The translations under genes and the position numbers were made by a program. DNA of 64,000 nt from Bacteroides acidifaciens (GTDB lineage Bacteria; Bacteroidota; Bacteroidia; Bacteroidales; Bacteroidaceae). Every line of letters starts with the position of its first letter. The first letter of the stretch is position 1. The DNA lies in NCBI RefSeq assembly GCF_903181435.1, contig NZ_CAEUHO010000001.1, positions 806,001-870,000 of the forward strand. The letters run 5' to 3'. Below, in pieces: positions 61,138 through 64,000 of this stretch. The notes beneath the pieces were generated by a model that worked only from the letters and a program-made list of their open reading frames with translations, was not told the origin of the DNA and ran no database searches.

Positions 61138-61944
61138 ATGCAAGGCAAGAAATTTATCTCCCCCGGAGCATGGTTTTCCATGAACTATCCATCGGACTGG
61201 AATGAGTTTGAAGATGGCGAAGGCTCTTTTCTTTTCTATAATCCCGATGTCTGGTCGGGCAACTTCCGTATTTCCGCATTTAAAGGCAAGGCCGGTTATG
61301 GCAAAGACGCCATCCGTCAGGAACTGAGCGAGAACGATTCGGCTTTATTGGTTAAAGTCGGAACGTTGGAATGTGCGTACAGCAAAGAAATGTTCCAGGA
61401 AGAAGGAACCTATTATACTTCCCATGTCTGGATTACAGGCATTGACGATATTGCTTTCGAATGTTCCTTCACCGTCCCAAAGGGTGGAAGCGTGCAAGAA
61501 GCCGAAAGTATAATCAACACTTTGGAGATACGCAAAGAAGGGGAGAAGTATCCCGCCGAACTGATACCTGTCCGCCTTTCGGAGATTTACCAGATTAATG
61601 AAGGATACGAATGGGTGGTATCTACCGTAAAACAGGAACTGAAAAAAGATTTTCAAGGCATAGAAGAAGACCTCGAGAAACTTCAGCAAGTGATTGACAG
61701 CGGCAAGATAGGTGCGAAGAAGAAAGACGAATGGCTGGCTGTCGGCATCACAGTCTGCGCGATTCTTGCCAACGAAGTGGACGGCATGGAATGGCAGACA
61801 TTGGTTGACGGCAACCGTGAAGCCCCTGTGCTCCAATATGAAGACCGAATCATCGACCCGATGAAACTGGCATGGAGCAAAGTAAAGGCAGGAGAGCCAT
61901 GCAACGTCATTGAAGAGTATAAATCCGTGATTATTAATCACTAA
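61138..61944 (+). CDS. DUF3805/DUF3806 protein of unknown function
   Basis: A 268-residue cytoplasmic-looking protein without signal peptide or membrane segment. The N-terminal half (about 1-140, FISPGAWFSMNYPSDWNEFEDG) is the DUF3805 beta fold, related to the DcrB/Mog1 fold. The C-terminal half (about 170-265, with the DGMEWQTL motif) fits DUF3806. Both are small uncharacterised families. The start ATG at 61138 overlaps an out-of-frame ATG 9 bp upstream. It is followed after 27 bp by the ABC-F gene. Confidence 0.75.
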   Translation: MQGKKFISPGAWFSMNYPSDWNEFEDGEGSFLFYNPDVWSGNFRISAFKGKAGYGKDAIRQELSENDSALLVKVGTLECAYSKEMFQEEGTYYTSHVWITGIDDIAFECSFTVPKGGSVQEAESIINTLEIRKEGEKYPAELIPVRLSEIYQINEGYEWVVSTVKQELKKDFQGIEEDLEKLQQVIDSGKIGAKKKDEWLAVGITVCAILANEVDGMEWQTLVDGNREAPVLQYEDRIIDPMKLAWSKVKAGEPCNVIEEYKSVIINH

Positions 61945-61971
61945 TCACTAACCGACTAATCACTAAATTAC

Positions 61972-63840
61972 GTGGCTGTACCTTATTTACAGATAGATAA
62001 CCTGACCAAGTCCTTCGGCGACTTGGTTCTTTTTGAAAATATATCTTTGGGCATTGCCGAAGGTCAGCGTGTAGGGCTGATAGCGAAGAACGGCAGCGGC
62101 AAAACCACCTTGTTGAATATCATCGCCGGAAAAGAAGGCTATGATAGCGGCAACATTGTCTTCCGCCGCGACCTTCGTGTGGATTACCTCGAACAAGACC
62201 CGCAATACCCCGAAGAACTGACCGTGCTCGAAGCCTGTTTCCATCATGGCAACAGCACAGTAGAACTCATTAAAGAGTACGAACGGTGCATGGAAACCGA
62301 AGGGCATCCGGGACTGGAAGACCTCTTGGCGCGTATGGACCAGGAGAAAGCCTGGGAATACGAACAGAAAGCCAAGCAAATCCTTTCGCAACTCAAAATC
62401 CGTAACTTCGACCAGAAGGTGAAGCAACTCTCCGGCGGACAGTTGAAACGTGTCGCCCTCGCCAACGCCTTGATTACCGAACCGGAACTCCTGATTCTCG
62501 ACGAGCCTACCAACCACCTCGACCTTGATATGACCGAATGGCTCGAAGACTACCTGCGCCGTACCAACCTCAGCCTGCTGATGGTGACCCACGACCGCTA
62601 CTTCCTCGACCGTGTCTGCTCGGAAATCGTTGAAATAGACAATAAGCAAGTCTACCAATATAAAGGTAATTACAGCTATTACCTCGAGAAACGCCAGGAA
62701 CGTATCGAAGCTAAAAGCGTAGAAATAGAACGTGCCAACAACCTCTACCGTACGGAACTCGACTGGATGCGCCGGATGCCGCAAGCACGCGGACACAAAG
62801 CCCGTTACCGTGAAGAAGCTTTCTATGAACTGGAAAAGGTGGCAAAACAGCGTTTCAATAACGATAACGTAAAACTGGAAGTGAAGGCATCCTATATCGG
62901 CAGCAAGATATTCGAAGCCGACCATCTGTACAAGAGTTTCGGCGACTTGAAAATCCTGGAAGACTTCTCTTATATCTTCTCCCGCTATGAGAAGATGGGA
63001 ATCGTAGGAAACAACGGAACCGGAAAATCGACTTTCATCAAGATACTAATGGGACAAGTACAACCCGATAGCGGCACAGTGGACATCGGCGAAACAGTCC
63101 GTTTCGGCTATTACTCGCAAGACGGGCTCCAGTTTGACGAACAGATGAAAGTGATTGACGTCATTCAGGATATTGCCGAAGTCATCGAACTGGGCAATGG
63201 AAAGAAGCTGACCGCCTCACAATTCCTGCAACATTTCCTCTTCACCCCCGAAACCCAGCATAGCTATGTCTACAAACTGAGTGGGGGAGAGCGCCGCCGT
63301 CTTTACCTGTGTACCATCCTGATGCGTAATCCTAACTTCCTCGTACTGGATGAGCCTACCAACGACCTCGATATTATCACATTGAATGTGCTCGAAGAAT
63401 ATCTCCAGCACTTCAAAGGCTGCGTCATCGTCGTTTCCCACGACCGTTACTTTATGGATAAGGTAGTAGACCACCTGATGGTATTCAACGGACAGGGAGA
63501 CATCCGTGACTTCCCCGGAAATTACAGCGACTACCGCGACTGGAAAGACGCGAAAGCCCAAAAAGAGAAAGAAGCCGAAAAGCCGCAGGAAGAAAAGACT
63601 GCCCGCGTCCGCCTGAACGACAAGCGGAAAATGAGCTTTAAGGAAAAGCGCGAATTCGAACAACTGGAAAAGGAGATAGCTGACCTGGAAGCGGAAAAAG
63701 CCCGGATTGAAGAACTCCTTTGCAGCGGTACGCTCTCCGTTGACGAACTGACCGAGAAATCGAAACGCTTGCCGGCGGTGAATGACCTGATTGATGAAAA
63801 GACGATGCGCTGGTTGGAGCTTAGCGAGATAGAAGGATAA
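61972..63840 (+). CDS. ABC-F family ATPase, Uup-like
   Basis: A 622-residue soluble twin-ABC protein started at GTG 61972 (next residues AVPYLQID). Walker A sites are AKNGSGKTT and GNNGTGKST. Both Walker B regions contain LDEPTN followed by LD, with catalytic Glu present. After the second domain a C-terminal coiled coil of about 95 residues (from about 525, QKEKEAEKPQEEK to EEL) matches Uup, which acts on ribosomes and on unusual DNA structures. It is distinct from the 559-residue ABC-F at 6419. A repeat-rich hairpin region follows. Confidence 0.9.
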   Translation: MAVPYLQIDNLTKSFGDLVLFENISLGIAEGQRVGLIAKNGSGKTTLLNIIAGKEGYDSGNIVFRRDLRVDYLEQDPQYPEELTVLEACFHHGNSTVELIKEYERCMETEGHPGLEDLLARMDQEKAWEYEQKAKQILSQLKIRNFDQKVKQLSGGQLKRVALANALITEPELLILDEPTNHLDLDMTEWLEDYLRRTNLSLLMVTHDRYFLDRVCSEIVEIDNKQVYQYKGNYSYYLEKRQERIEAKSVEIERANNLYRTELDWMRRMPQARGHKARYREEAFYELEKVAKQRFNNDNVKLEVKASYIGSKIFEADHLYKSFGDLKILEDFSYIFSRYEKMGIVGNNGTGKSTFIKILMGQVQPDSGTVDIGETVRFGYYSQDGLQFDEQMKVIDVIQDIAEVIELGNGKKLTASQFLQHFLFTPETQHSYVYKLSGGERRRLYLCTILMRNPNFLVLDEPTNDLDIITLNVLEEYLQHFKGCVIVVSHDRYFMDKVVDHLMVFNGQGDIRDFPGNYSDYRDWKDAKAQKEKEAEKPQEEKTARVRLNDKRKMSFKEKREFEQLEKEIADLEAEKARIEELLCSGTLSVDELTEKSKRLPAVNDLIDEKTMRWLELSEIEG

Positions 63841-63841
63841 C

Positions 63842-63931
63842 TTTGTGCCAACCTATTGGCACAGCTGTGCCATAGGCGTGTCACGGGCATGCCAATAAGG
63901 TGGCACTGTTGTGCCATCACTGTGGCACAAA
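63842..63931. repeat. cluster of TGGCAC/GTGCCA half-sites
   Basis: Six copies of the half-site GTGCCA or TGGCAC occur in 90 bp: 63845, 63857, 63867, 63901, 63911 and 63923. An outer 9-bp pair TTTGTGCCA/TGGCACAAA encloses two inner hairpins. It can act as a terminator for the ABC-F gene. Confidence 0.65.
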
Positions 63932-63948
63932 CATTTCTATTTATACTT

Positions 63949-64000
63949 ATGCAGATAACTCAGTATGTAATCATATCGGGGGCTTATAACGGAAACGAAT
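63949..64000 (+). CDS. start of an unidentified gene (cut by the window end)
   Basis: An open frame begins ATG at 63949 and reads MQITQYVIISGAYNGNE to the last base. It is preceded by an AT-rich stretch and the hairpin cluster. Too short to identify. Confidence 0.4.
   Translation, partial: MQITQYVIISGAYNGNE

Overview
The window is chromosomal DNA of a gut Bacteroides, most likely B. thetaiotaomicron or a close relative. The reasons are the Bacteroides -7 promoter box (TAnnTTTG) upstream of several genes, typical Bacteroidales families (DUF5686, DUF418, DUF5106, DUF3805, GldE), a MutY-Ssb-GldE-phosphopantetheinyl transferase run, and an inositol-lipid cluster in the gene order I recall for B. 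thetaiotaomicron. No rRNA or tRNA gene was seen.

Layout. 1-3.9 kb: end of a probable M23 peptidase gene, a C69 dipeptidase and a phosphohexomutase. 4.3-11.9 kb, mostly minus strand: DUF418 membrane protein, NudC, an ABC-F ATPase with a long leader, an 800-bp gene-free stretch with two kinds of 22-bp periodic repeats, an RclA-like flavoprotein, an AraC regulator and cytidine deaminase. 12-14.3 kb: a LysM glucosaminidase and a type II NADH dehydrogenase.

14.6-26.3 kb is one functional block: membrane-fusion protein, MacB-type ATPase, two FtsX-like permeases, a membrane sensor kinase, a TolC-type outer-membrane protein, an NtrC-type regulator and its kinase. A palindrome (GTGTYC-N5-GGACAC type) lies at exactly the same distance upstream of a sigma-54-like -24/-12 site before both the membrane-fusion gene and the tolC gene. 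This suggests that the NtrC protein switches on the whole tripartite pump.

26.4-34.2 kb: a DUF5686 outer-membrane protein, then the inositol-lipid pathway (inositol-phosphate synthase, PgpA-like phosphatase, GtrA protein, CDP-alcohol transferase, PAP2-type ceramide transferase) followed by a YbhN-like flippase-family protein. 34.3-43.1 kb: large zinc metalloprotease, RNase G, a 30-residue basic protein, HU, MutY, Ssb, GldE, phosphopantetheinyl transferase.

43.2-48.4 kb is mobile DNA around tryptophanase: a 1.1-kb non-autonomous derivative of an IS4-type element with intact target duplication and a 22-bp repeat array in place of the transposase core, and a decayed IS66 element just upstream of tnaA. 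48.9-55.8 kb is a cobalamin-riboswitch-led B12 uptake locus (BtuB, BtuG-like and DUF4465 lipoproteins) with an AT-rich MACPF (pore-forming fold) lipoprotein at its distal end. 56-64 kb: a nested palindromic repeat, a thioredoxin-fold lipoprotein, a PhoR/PhoB-like two-component pair, a transglutaminase-like protein, a DUF3805 protein, a Uup-type ABC-F protein and the first codons of another gene.
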